Assembly (NCBI RefSeq): GCF_004362055.1
Contig: NZ_SNXB01000008.1
Coordinates: 62,001 to 126,000, forward strand
Source: Flavobacterium sp. 245
GTDB lineage: Bacteria; Bacteroidota; Bacteroidia; Flavobacteriales; Flavobacteriaceae
Direction of reading: 5' to 3'
Length of the DNA stretch: 64,000 nucleotides
Shown here: in pieces, positions 44,071 to 52,657 of the stretch
Layout of the letters: each line of letters begins with the position of its first letter
How positions within the stretch are numbered: position 1 is the stretch's first letter
Program-made: the position numbers and the translations under genes
Notes under the pieces: model-generated
Seen by the model: only the letters and a program-made list of their open reading frames with translations
Databases searched by the model: none
What the model was told of the DNA's origin: nothing

Positions 44071-45414
44071 ATGGAACAAAAAATAAATGAATTTATGGCT
44101 CTAGTGGAGTCAAAAAATCCAAATGAACCAGAATTTCTTCAAGCCGTTAGAGAATTTGCAGAAACAGTAATTCCGTTCATTGCTGAACGTAAAAAATATG
44201 ATGGTAAAAATTTACTTCTTAGAATAGCTGAGCCAGAAAGATCGATAATTTTTAGGGTTCCTTGGGTAGATGATAAAGGGGAAATTATTGTAAACAGAGG
44301 ATTTAGAATCCAGATGAATTCAGCAATCGGGCCTTATAAAGGGGGAATTCGTTTTCATCATACAGTAAACTTATCAGTTTTAAAATTCTTGGCTTTCGAA
44401 CAAGTTTTTAAAAACAGTTTAACAACTCTTCCGATGGGTGGAGGAAAAGGAGGTTCTGATTTTGATCCAGAAGGAAAATCTGATGGTGAAATTATGCGTT
44501 TCTGCCAATCATTCATGACAGAATTATGTCGTCATATTGGTCCAGATCTTGATGTTCCTGCGGGAGATATTGGTGTTGGCGCTAGAGAAATTGGTTATTT
44601 GTTTGGTCAATATAAAAGAATCAGAAATGAATTTACTGGAGTTTTAACTGGAAAAGGTTTGGCTTATGGAGGTTCATTAATCAGACCAGAAGCTACAGGT
44701 TATGGTGTTGTATATTTTACAGATCAAATGCTTCGTACTATTGGACATGATATTAAAGGTAAAAGAGTAGCAATTTCAGGTTTTGGAAACGTAGCTTGGG
44801 GAGTGGCGCTAAAAATAAATGAACTTGGAGGAAAAGTAGTTACTATTTCTGGTCCTGATGGTTATATTTATGATGAAGACGGAATTTCTGGAGAAAAAAT
44901 CGACCATATGGTTGAAATGAGAGCAACAGGAGATAACAGAGCTGAAAGATATTTGGAGAAATATCCAAATGCTATTTTCCATAAAGGGAAAAGTCCTTGG
45001 GAAGTAAAAGTTGATATTGCGATTCCATGTGCGACTCAAAATGAGCTAACAGGAGAAGATGCTAAAAAACTTATTGATAACGGAGTTTTATGTGTAACTG
45101 AAGCGGCTAATATGCCTTCTACTTTAGATGCAATTAAACTTTTCTTAGATAATAAAGTGCTTTTTGCTCCTGGAAAAGCGGCTAATGCTGGTGGAGTTGC
45201 AGCTTCTGGATTAGAAATGACGCAAAACTCTATTCGTCTAAACTGGACAAGTGAAGAAGTAGATTTGAGATTAAAAGATATTATGGTTGGAATCCACAAC
45301 CAATGTAAAAAATATGGTGCCGAAGAAGATGGTTATGTGAACTACGTAAAAGGAGCAAACATTGCCGGATTTGTTAAAGTTGCCGATGCTATGCTCGCAC
45401 AAGGTGTAGTATAA
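44071..45414 (+). CDS. gdhA: NADP-specific glutamate dehydrogenase
   Basis: The enzyme converts 2-oxoglutarate and ammonia to glutamate. The 447-aa length is the hexameric bacterial type. The catalytic Lys is in LPMGGGKGGSDFDP (Lys126 region), a second active-site segment is GPDLDVPAGDIGVG, and the Rossmann loop is SGFGNVAWG. It has its own promoter and a palindromic site in the leader, so regulation by nitrogen or carbon status is plausible but unproven. Confidence 0.95.
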   Translation: MEQKINEFMALVESKNPNEPEFLQAVREFAETVIPFIAERKKYDGKNLLLRIAEPERSIIFRVPWVDDKGEIIVNRGFRIQMNSAIGPYKGGIRFHHTVNLSVLKFLAFEQVFKNSLTTLPMGGGKGGSDFDPEGKSDGEIMRFCQSFMTELCRHIGPDLDVPAGDIGVGAREIGYLFGQYKRIRNEFTGVLTGKGLAYGGSLIRPEATGYGVVYFTDQMLRTIGHDIKGKRVAISGFGNVAWGVALKINELGGKVVTISGPDGYIYDEDGISGEKIDHMVEMRATGDNRAERYLEKYPNAIFHKGKSPWEVKVDIAIPCATQNELTGEDAKKLIDNGVLCVTEAANMPSTLDAIKLFLDNKVLFAPGKAANAGGVAASGLEMTQNSIRLNWTSEEVDLRLKDIMVGIHNQCKKYGAEEDGYVNYVKGANIAGFVKVADAMLAQGVV

Positions 45415-45544
45415 TTTTAGTTATAGTTTTTTGAAATGTCTTCATTTGTCTCTGGACAATTGAAGGCATTTTTTATTTATAAAAAAGAACAAAAAGCAAA
45501 TACTTTCGTTTGTAGTATATTTGTCTATCTGAATGCCTAAAATA

Positions 45545-47827
45545 ATGAAGAAAAGTTTTCTGTATATTTTGTTTTTATTCTTGTTTCAATTTGCTTTTTC
45601 GCAGAATAAATTGTCATGGCAGGGTTATTTTTCATTTAATGAAATAAAGGATATATCAGAGTCTTCAGCAGCTGTTTATGCGGCTTCAGAAAATGCCTTG
45701 TTTGTTAAAAATGCTACTGCAAATACTAGCAAAACCATAACAACTGTTGATGGACTTTCGGGTCAAACAATTTCGGCAGTTTATTATAGTGAAGCTTTCA
45801 AAAAAACAATTGTAGGTTACGAAAATGGTTTGATGATTGTAATTAATGAAACAGACGGCACTATGCTGAAAGTTGTAGATATTATAAACAAGCAATTAGC
45901 ACCAAATATCAAAAAAATCAATCATTTCATGGAGCATAACGGATTGGTGTATGTTTCCTGCGATTTTGGAATTGTGCAGTTTAATTTGACCACATCGCAA
46001 TTTGGTGATACTTATTTTATTGGCGATAATGGTGCCGAAATTAGTGTAAGACAAACGACATTTTTTAACGGATCTATTTATGCAGCAACTTCAAGTGGCA
46101 TCAGACGCGCCGATATTGCAAATCCAAACTTAAATGATTTTAAGCAGTGGTCTGTTGTGAATACTGGAGATTGGTCAAGTGTTGAAACTATAGACACAGA
46201 ACTTATTGCGATTAATTCGACGGGTTATATTCATCGATTTAATTCAAGTAATTTTGTTGGTTTTTCGCAATTGCCTCAGGCTGCCGTTGATATGAGGGCA
46301 AAAAATCATAATTTATTTATTACGATTCACAATGCTGTTTATGTATATAATAATCAAATGGTTTTAATTCGCCAGATTAATAATTCTCAAGTTTTAGATA
46401 CTACTTTGAATTTTACATGCGCGACGGCTGTAGGTGATATGATTTTCATTGGAACAAAAGAAAAAGGTTTGTTCTCTTCGTCACTTTCAAGCAACGGCAC
46501 TTTTACTAATAATACGCCTGCCGGGCCAGCGCGAAATAATATTTTCTCAATGGACGTTACTGCAAATGTTCTTTGGGCGGTTTACGGTGATTATGATACG
46601 TATTACAATCCATATGATTTAGATAGTTATGGCGTCAGTAAATATAGTACTTCTGGCTGGTTGAATATTCCGTATTCTGATGTTTATAATGCAAAATCGA
46701 TGACAAGAATTATTGTTAATCCGAAAAACGAGAAACAAGTTTATGCAAGTTCTTTTTTTTCTGGATTACTCCAAATAGAAAATGATGTTCCCAATTTTTT
46801 GTATAATGAAAAGAACAGCGGTTTAGAGTCAATTACTACCGAAGGGCCAAATTATATTGATGTTCGTATAAACGCAACAGCTTTTGATAAAAATGGAAAT
46901 TTGTGGATAACGAACAGCCGAATTAAAAACGGACTGAAAGTATTGAAATCGAATAATCAATGGGGAAGTTATGCGATGACTTCCATTTTAGACGATGCCG
47001 AAGCCGGCAGTTATGCAAGTATTCTTGTTGACAGAAACAGTGTAAAATGGATTGCAACAAATCGTGACGGTGTTGTTGGTTTTAATGAAACGACGAACAC
47101 GTTCAAAAAAATGACATTTGGTGCCGATGCCGGAAATTTACCAATTGCAGATGTTAGAGCATTGGCAATTGATACTAAAAATCAGCTTTGGATTGGAACA
47201 ACAAAAGGATTGCGCGTTTTGTCAAATGTTGGGAATTTTCAAAATGAGAGTCAGCTAAAAGCAAATCCAATTATTATTTCAGAAGATAATCTGGCTCAAG
47301 AACTGCTTTATGAGCAGTTCATAACTTCAATTGCGGTTGACGGCGCAAATAATAAATGGATTGGTACAAGTGATTCTGGGGTTTTTATGGTTTCGCCAAA
47401 CGGACAGGAAACGAAATATCATTTTACAATCAGCAATTCGCCATTGCCGAGCAATGCTATAAATGAGATTAAAATAAATAGCGCAACAGGTGAAGTTTTT
47501 ATTGCAACTAATAAAGGATTGATTTCTTTTAATGGAATTGCAACGGATGCAAATGAAGATTTGAATAGCGTGTATGTGTATCCAAACCCAGTTCGTCCAA
47601 CTTACAGCGGAACTGTAAAAGTAGCCGGATTATTAGATAAAGCCAATGTGAAAATCACAGATATCGAAGGTAATTTAGTTTACGAAACTACCTCAGAAGG
47701 TGGAACAATAGAGTGGGATACAACCGCTTTTGGAAGATATAAAGTTTCTTCAGGAGTTTATATGATTTTTATTTCTGCTCAGGATGGAGGAGAAACTAAA
47801 GTTAAAAAAGTAATGATAATTAGATAA
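45545..47827 (+). CDS. porZ: PorZ-like type IX secretion protein with C-terminal sorting domain
   Basis: The 760-aa protein has a signal peptide (about 1-19, FQFAFSQ), two beta-propeller domains (about 25-660) and a C-terminal domain of the T9SS type A sorting-like fold (about 680-760, VYVYPNPVRPTYSGTVKVAG and VKKVMIIR). Its family includes PorZ of Porphyromonas, which works with PorU, PorV and PorQ to attach cargo to anionic LPS. I use the ATG at 45545, four codons inside the first ATG (45533), since a -10-like TATATTTG lies at 45516-45523. The gene is followed by recO, as is usual. Confidence 0.85.
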   Translation: MKKSFLYILFLFLFQFAFSQNKLSWQGYFSFNEIKDISESSAAVYAASENALFVKNATANTSKTITTVDGLSGQTISAVYYSEAFKKTIVGYENGLMIVINETDGTMLKVVDIINKQLAPNIKKINHFMEHNGLVYVSCDFGIVQFNLTTSQFGDTYFIGDNGAEISVRQTTFFNGSIYAATSSGIRRADIANPNLNDFKQWSVVNTGDWSSVETIDTELIAINSTGYIHRFNSSNFVGFSQLPQAAVDMRAKNHNLFITIHNAVYVYNNQMVLIRQINNSQVLDTTLNFTCATAVGDMIFIGTKEKGLFSSSLSSNGTFTNNTPAGPARNNIFSMDVTANVLWAVYGDYDTYYNPYDLDSYGVSKYSTSGWLNIPYSDVYNAKSMTRIIVNPKNEKQVYASSFFSGLLQIENDVPNFLYNEKNSGLESITTEGPNYIDVRINATAFDKNGNLWITNSRIKNGLKVLKSNNQWGSYAMTSILDDAEAGSYASILVDRNSVKWIATNRDGVVGFNETTNTFKKMTFGADAGNLPIADVRALAIDTKNQLWIGTTKGLRVLSNVGNFQNESQLKANPIIISEDNLAQELLYEQFITSIAVDGANNKWIGTSDSGVFMVSPNGQETKYHFTISNSPLPSNAINEIKINSATGEVFIATNKGLISFNGIATDANEDLNSVYVYPNPVRPTYSGTVKVAGLLDKANVKITDIEGNLVYETTSEGGTIEWDTTAFGRYKVSSGVYMIFISAQDGGETKVKKVMIIR

Positions 47828-47932
47828 TGTGGCAATTGAGATAATTAGATAATTGTTTGGACTAAATAATCTAATTAATGGCTACAACCAAAAGTCTAAT
47901 ATCTAAGAAGTCTAATAATCTAAAATCTCAAC
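47813..47932. repeat. Composite array between porZ and recO
   Basis: The first word, GATAATTAGATAAT (47814-47827), is formed by the last codons and stop of porZ. The same string recurs at 47840-47853. AATGTGGCAATT(G)AGATAATTAGATAAT is the reverse complement of the array at 18632-18660 apart from one base. From 47893 TCTAATA, TCTAAGAAG, TCTAATAA, TCTAAAA follow up to recO, the same word as at 35.47 and 39.5 kb. Confidence 0.75.
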
Positions 47933-48646
47933 TTGTTAGTCAAAACCAAAGCCATAGTAATTTCATCTTTAAAATTTCAGGAAAAAAGTTTGATTGTAAA
48001 ATGTTTTACGCTTTCAAATGGACTGAAGTCTTACTTTGTGCGCGATGCTTTTTCGAGTCGGAAAGCGAGCCAGAAGATTGCTTATTTTCAGCCATTATCT
48101 ATTTTAGAAATTGAAGCTGTTCATAAGAATAAAGGCACTTTAGAAAATTTTAAAGAGTTAAAAACAGCTGTTCCTTTTCAGACTATTCATACTGATATTT
48201 TTAAAAGTACAATGGTAATGTTTTTGTCTGAAGTACTTCATTATTCCATTCAGGAAGAAGAAAAAAACGAATCTCTTTTCTTGTTTTTGGAAACGGCGCT
48301 GACTTGGCTGGATCATCATGACGAAATTTCTAATTTTCATTTGATTTTGCTTTTAGAAATAACAAAATATTTGGGTTTTTACCCTGATGTTTCTGAAATC
48401 GATTTGCCTTATTTTGAAATGATCGAAGGTGTTTTTACGCTTTTTAGTGGCGTAAATTCTTTAACAGAACACGAAACAAATCTTCTAAAAAAACTAATCG
48501 ATCTACGATTTGATAACGATCAAAAAGTTTTTCATGTTGTAGAAAGACAGATACTGTTGAAAATTCTGATAGATTATTATAGTTTTCATTTGGATGGATT
48601 CAAAAAACCTAAATCTTTGGAGGTTTTAAAGGAGGTTTTCTCTTAA
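47933..48646 (+). CDS. recO: DNA repair protein RecO, TTG start
   Basis: RecO loads RecA onto single-stranded DNA with RecF and RecR. The 237-aa product has the N-terminal OB fold (LVKTKAIVISSLKFQEKSLIVKCFT) and the helical C-terminal domain. The start must be TTG at 47933: an in-frame TAA lies four codons upstream, and the next in-frame ATG is about 90 codons inside the domain. The word array from 47813 ends at this start codon. The zinc-binding Cys cluster found in some RecO proteins is absent, as is usual in this phylum. Confidence 0.9.
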   Translation: MLVKTKAIVISSLKFQEKSLIVKCFTLSNGLKSYFVRDAFSSRKASQKIAYFQPLSILEIEAVHKNKGTLENFKELKTAVPFQTIHTDIFKSTMVMFLSEVLHYSIQEEEKNESLFLFLETALTWLDHHDEISNFHLILLLEITKYLGFYPDVSEIDLPYFEMIEGVFTLFSGVNSLTEHETNLLKKLIDLRFDNDQKVFHVVERQILLKILIDYYSFHLDGFKKPKSLEVLKEVFS

Positions 48647-48652
48647 ATATTC

Positions 48653-48710
48653 AAAAAGAGTAATTTTTTTTGCGGAATATACCTGAAATTTCCTTTCAGT
48701 ACTCTTTTTT
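48653..48710 (+). terminator. Compound hairpin terminator of recO
   Basis: AAAAAGAGTA (48653-48662) pairs with TACTCTTTTT (48700-48709). An inner hairpin, CTGAAA (48683-48688) with TTTCAG (48694-48699), is adjacent to the right arm. A T-run follows. Confidence 0.7.
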
Positions 48711-48776
48711 CTGTCATCTTTTATCTATTTTCCTCAAAATTCCTTACTTTCGCACCTCGTTTAAGAAAAGGATAAA

Positions 48777-51700
48777 ATGAGCACAAAATTTACTGAATAC
48801 AAAGGACTTGACTTACCAACAGTAGCGTCAGAAGTTCTTGATTTTTGGAAGAAAGAAAATATATTTGAAAAGAGTGTAACTACTCGCGAAGGTGCAGAGC
48901 CTTACGTATTTTTTGAAGGTCCGCCTTCAGCAAACGGATTACCGGGAATTCACCACGTGATGGCGCGTGCGATTAAAGATATTTTTTGCAGATATAAAAC
49001 TCAAAAAGGTTTTCAGGTAAAAAGAAAAGCCGGATGGGATACGCACGGATTGCCTGTAGAATTAGGTACCGAGAAAGAACTTGGAATCACAAAAGAAGAT
49101 ATTGGTAAAACAATTTCTATCGAAGAATATAACGAAGCGTGTAAAAAAACCGTAATGCGTTATACTGACGTATGGAATGATTTGACTGAAAAAATGGGAT
49201 ATTGGGTAGATATGGAAGATCCATACGTGACTTATAAACCAAAATATATGGAGTCTGTTTGGTGGCTTTTGAAACAAATTTACGATAAAGGTTTGTTGTA
49301 CAAAGGATACACGATTCAGCCATACTCTCCAAAGGCAGGAACTGGATTGTCTTCTCACGAAGTAAATCAGCCTGGAGCTTATAGAGATGTTACAGATACT
49401 ACGATTGTAGCGCAATTTAAAACTTTACCAGAAACACTTCCAAGCTTTTTACAAGGTTTTGGAGATATTCACATCTTAGCCTGGACGACAACTCCTTGGA
49501 CATTGCCATCGAATACAGCTTTGACAGTTGGTCCAAAAATCGATTATGTTTTAGTAAAAACATTCAATCAATATACTTTTGAGCCAATCAATGTTGTTTT
49601 AGCTAAAAATTTAGTTGGAAAACAATTCGGAAAAGGATTTTTTGCAAGTGAAGACGATGCTGATTTCGATAAAGTAAAAAATGGTGATAAACAACTTCCG
49701 TATAAAATCTTAGCAGAAGCAAAAGGTGCGGATTTAGTTGAAATTCGTTACGAACAATTACTGCCATACGTATTGCCTTATCAAAATGCTGAAAATGCAT
49801 TTAGAGTAATTGCCGGAGATTTTGTTACTACAGAAGATGGAACCGGAGTTGTACATACCGCTCCGACTTTTGGTGCTGATGATGCTAAAGTAGCAAAAGA
49901 AGCTAAGCCGGAAGTACCGCCAATGTTGGTTTTAGACGAAAACGGAACAGCAGTTCCTTTGGTAGATTTACAAGGAAAATTCACTTCTCATTTAGGAGAT
50001 TTGGCTGGTAAATATGTGAAAAACGAATATTATGATGCGGGTCAGGCGCCAGAGCGTTCTGTAGATGTTGAAATTGCTATTCGATTAAAAGAAGAAAATA
50101 AAGCCTTTAAGGTTGAAAAATACGTACATAGTTATCCACACAGTTGGAGAACTGATGAGCCGTTATTATATTATCCACTAGACTCTTGGTTCATTAAAGT
50201 AACCGATGTAAAAGATAGAATGTTCGACCTGAACGAGACTATCAATTGGAAGCCTAAGTCTACTGGTGAAGGACGTTTTGGAAATTGGTTGAAAAATGCC
50301 AACGACTGGAACTTATCTCGTTCTAGATATTGGGGTATTCCGTTGCCAATTTGGAGAACAGAAGACAAAAAAGAAGAAGTTCTTATTGGTTCTGTTGAAG
50401 AATTGTACAATGCGATCGAAAAATCTATCGAAGCTGGTTTTCAAAAAGAAAACCCGTTCAAAGGTTTTGAAATCGGAAATATGTCTGAAACAAATTATGA
50501 TTTAATCGATTTACATAAAAATGTTGTCGATAAAATTACTTTAGTTTCGGCTTCGGGCCAGCCAATGAAACGTGAGAGCGATTTAATTGATGTTTGGTTT
50601 GATTCGGGAGCAATGCCTTACGCCCAGTGGCATTATCCTTTTGAGAATAAAGATAAAATTGACGAGAATAAAGATTTCCCTGCGAATTTCATCGCTGAAG
50701 GTGTAGATCAGACTCGTGGATGGTTCTACACGTTACATGCTATCGGAACTTTGGTTTTTGATAAAGTAGCGTATAAAAATGTAGTTTCAAATGGTTTGGT
50801 TTTGGATAAAAACGGACAAAAAATGTCGAAACGTTTAGGGAACGCGACAGATCCTTTTGAAACAATTGCAGAATATGGTCCTGATGCCACACGTTGGTAC
50901 ATGATTTCAAATGCAAATCCGTGGGACAACTTAAAATTTGATATTGAAGGAATTGCTGAGGTTCGTCGTAAATTCTTCGGAACTTTATACAACACTTATT
51001 CGTTCTTTTCGTTATATGCTAACATCGACGGATTTAAATATGCTGAAGCAGAAATTCCGTTAAATGAAAGACCAGAAATCGATCAGTGGATTATTTCAGA
51101 ACTGAATACTTTAGTAAAGTTTGTTGACGAATGTTACGAAGATTATGAGCCAACAAAAGCTACAAGAGCTATTTCTGAATTCGTTCAGGAAAACTTAAGT
51201 AACTGGTACGTTCGCTTATGCCGTCGTCGTTTCTGGAAAGGGGAATATGCAAAAGATAAAATTGCAGCTTACCAAACGCTTTATACTTGTTTATTAACGA
51301 TAAGCAAATTAAGCGCTCCGGTCGCTCCTTTTTTCATGGATAAATTGTACCGAGATTTAACCGCTTCGACGGGAACCGAGGATTTTGCTAGTGTTCACTT
51401 GGCTGAATTCCCAAAATTTGTCGAAAACTTTGTTAATAAAACGTTAGAGAGCAAAATGCAGAAGGCGCAAACTATCTCTTCTTTGGTTTTATCACTTCGT
51501 AAAAAGGAAATGATCAAAGTACGTCAGCCATTGCAAAAGGTAATGATTCCGGTACTTGACGAGAATCAGAGAGCTGAAATTGAAGCGATTTCTGACTTGG
51601 TAAAAGCTGAAGTAAATGTGAAAGAAATTGAACTTTTGGATGATGCTTCTGGTATTTTGGTTAAACAAATCAAGCCTAATTTTAAGGCTCTTGGACCACG

Positions 51701-52178
51701 TTTCGGAAAGGATATGGGTCTGATTTCCAAGGAAATACAAGCTTTTTCAGCGGATCAGATTAATCAGTTGGACAAGCAGGGGACGCTAGATATTGTTATT
51801 TCTGGAAATAATGTAACTTTATCATTAGAAGACGTCGAAATAACATCTCAGGATATTGAAGGTTGGCTGGTTGCAAATTCAAACGGAATTACAGTTGCGC
51901 TTGACATTACAATTTCTGAGGAATTAAAAAATGAAGGTATCGCGAGAGAATTGGTGAACAGAATTCAGAATATCCGTAAAGATTCTGGATTTGAAGTAAC
52001 AGATAAGATTAAGGTACAGATTAAAAGAGATGGTATTTTAGAAGATGCTGTTTCAAAAAATGAAGACTATATTAAGTCTGAGACATTAACAGATGATTTG
52101 GTTTTTGTGGATGCTTTAGAAAACGGCACAGAAATTGAGTTTGATGATATTAAAACTGTGATATTAATTTCAAAATAA
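48777..52178 (+). CDS. ileS: Isoleucyl-tRNA synthetase, long type with GxHH motif
   Basis: The 1133-aa class I synthetase charges tRNA-Ile and edits valine through its CP1 domain (about 200-400). It is of the eukaryote-like, IleS2-type length. The first signature, normally HxGH, reads GIHH at residues 57-60 (ANGLPGIHH), with first and third positions swapped. The KMSKR motif is intact (KMSKRLGN). The swapped motif is linked in published work to mupirocin hyper-resistance. It is the first gene of a run including a DksA-like gene and lspA. Confidence 0.96.
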   Translation: MSTKFTEYKGLDLPTVASEVLDFWKKENIFEKSVTTREGAEPYVFFEGPPSANGLPGIHHVMARAIKDIFCRYKTQKGFQVKRKAGWDTHGLPVELGTEKELGITKEDIGKTISIEEYNEACKKTVMRYTDVWNDLTEKMGYWVDMEDPYVTYKPKYMESVWWLLKQIYDKGLLYKGYTIQPYSPKAGTGLSSHEVNQPGAYRDVTDTTIVAQFKTLPETLPSFLQGFGDIHILAWTTTPWTLPSNTALTVGPKIDYVLVKTFNQYTFEPINVVLAKNLVGKQFGKGFFASEDDADFDKVKNGDKQLPYKILAEAKGADLVEIRYEQLLPYVLPYQNAENAFRVIAGDFVTTEDGTGVVHTAPTFGADDAKVAKEAKPEVPPMLVLDENGTAVPLVDLQGKFTSHLGDLAGKYVKNEYYDAGQAPERSVDVEIAIRLKEENKAFKVEKYVHSYPHSWRTDEPLLYYPLDSWFIKVTDVKDRMFDLNETINWKPKSTGEGRFGNWLKNANDWNLSRSRYWGIPLPIWRTEDKKEEVLIGSVEELYNAIEKSIEAGFQKENPFKGFEIGNMSETNYDLIDLHKNVVDKITLVSASGQPMKRESDLIDVWFDSGAMPYAQWHYPFENKDKIDENKDFPANFIAEGVDQTRGWFYTLHAIGTLVFDKVAYKNVVSNGLVLDKNGQKMSKRLGNATDPFETIAEYGPDATRWYMISNANPWDNLKFDIEGIAEVRRKFFGTLYNTYSFFSLYANIDGFKYAEAEIPLNERPEIDQWIISELNTLVKFVDECYEDYEPTKATRAISEFVQENLSNWYVRLCRRRFWKGEYAKDKIAAYQTLYTCLLTISKLSAPVAPFFMDKLYRDLTASTGTEDFASVHLAEFPKFVENFVNKTLESKMQKAQTISSLVLSLRKKEMIKVRQPLQKVMIPVLDENQRAEIEAISDLVKAEVNVKEIELLDDASGILVKQIKPNFKALGPRFGKDMGLISKEIQAFSADQINQLDKQGTLDIVISGNNVTLSLEDVEITSQDIEGWLVANSNGITVALDITISEELKNEGIARELVNRIQNIRKDSGFEVTDKIKVQIKRDGILEDAVSKNEDYIKSETLTDDLVFVDALENGTEIEFDDIKTVILISK

Positions 52179-52189
52179 TATAAAATACC

Positions 52190-52570
52190 ATGATAGATGA
52201 AATTACAAGATACTCTGATGCTGACTTAGCAGAGTTCAAAGAAATAATTCAAAATAAAATACAAAAAGCACAAGCCGATCTGGATTTAATTAAAAGTGCT
52301 TACATGAACGATTTGAATAACGGAACAGATGATACTTCTCCAACTTTTAAAGCATTTGAAGAAGGAAGCGAAACAATGTCTAAAGAAGCGAACTCACAGT
52401 TGGCTATCAGACAGGAAAAGTTTATACGCGATCTAAAAAACGCATTATTCCGTGTTGAAAATAAAACATACGGTATCTGTAAAGTAACAGGTAAATTAAT
52501 CAGCAAAGAAAGGCTTAAAATCGTTCCTCATGCTACAATGAGTATCGAAGCTAAAAACTTGCAACGATAA
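52190..52570 (+). CDS. DksA/TraR family protein, incomplete zinc site
   Basis: The 126-aa protein has an N-terminal coiled coil (about 15-75) and the DksA C-terminal part YGICKVTGKLISKERL to PHATMSIEAK. Only one Cys of the usual C4 zinc site is present (Cys of GIC), the others being replaced by Thr and other residues, a variant common in Bacteroidota. DksA-like proteins bind the RNA polymerase secondary channel. The tip of the coiled coil has Asp and Thr residues (NGTDDTSP). It lies 11 bp after ileS. Confidence 0.88.
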   Translation: MIDEITRYSDADLAEFKEIIQNKIQKAQADLDLIKSAYMNDLNNGTDDTSPTFKAFEEGSETMSKEANSQLAIRQEKFIRDLKNALFRVENKTYGICKVTGKLISKERLKIVPHATMSIEAKNLQR

Positions 52571-52593
52571 TATTTGCAAACTGCAAAAGAATT

Positions 52594-52619
52594 AACGCTC
52601 CTTTAGGAGCGTTTTTTTT
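52594..52619 (+). terminator. Terminator after the DksA-like gene
   Basis: The stem AACGCTCCT (52594-52602) / AGGAGCGTT (52605-52613) is perfect, with a 2-nt loop at most, and is followed by an eight-T run. Confidence 0.9.
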
Positions 52620-52630
52620 GATTAAATTGT

Positions 52631-52638
52631 TACTTTTG
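52631..52638 (+). promoter_or_regulatory. Candidate -10 box of lspA
   Basis: TACTTTTG matches TAnnTTTG 20 bp upstream of the lspA start, after the terminator of the preceding gene. A well-placed -33 TTG is not evident. Confidence 0.4.
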
Positions 52639-52657
52639 CGCATCAAAAATTCATAAA

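Noticed and set aside
47878..48114. Plus-strand frame with ATG overlapping recO
   Set aside because: It starts inside the word array and is in a different frame from recO, whose OB-fold is unmistakable in the other frame.
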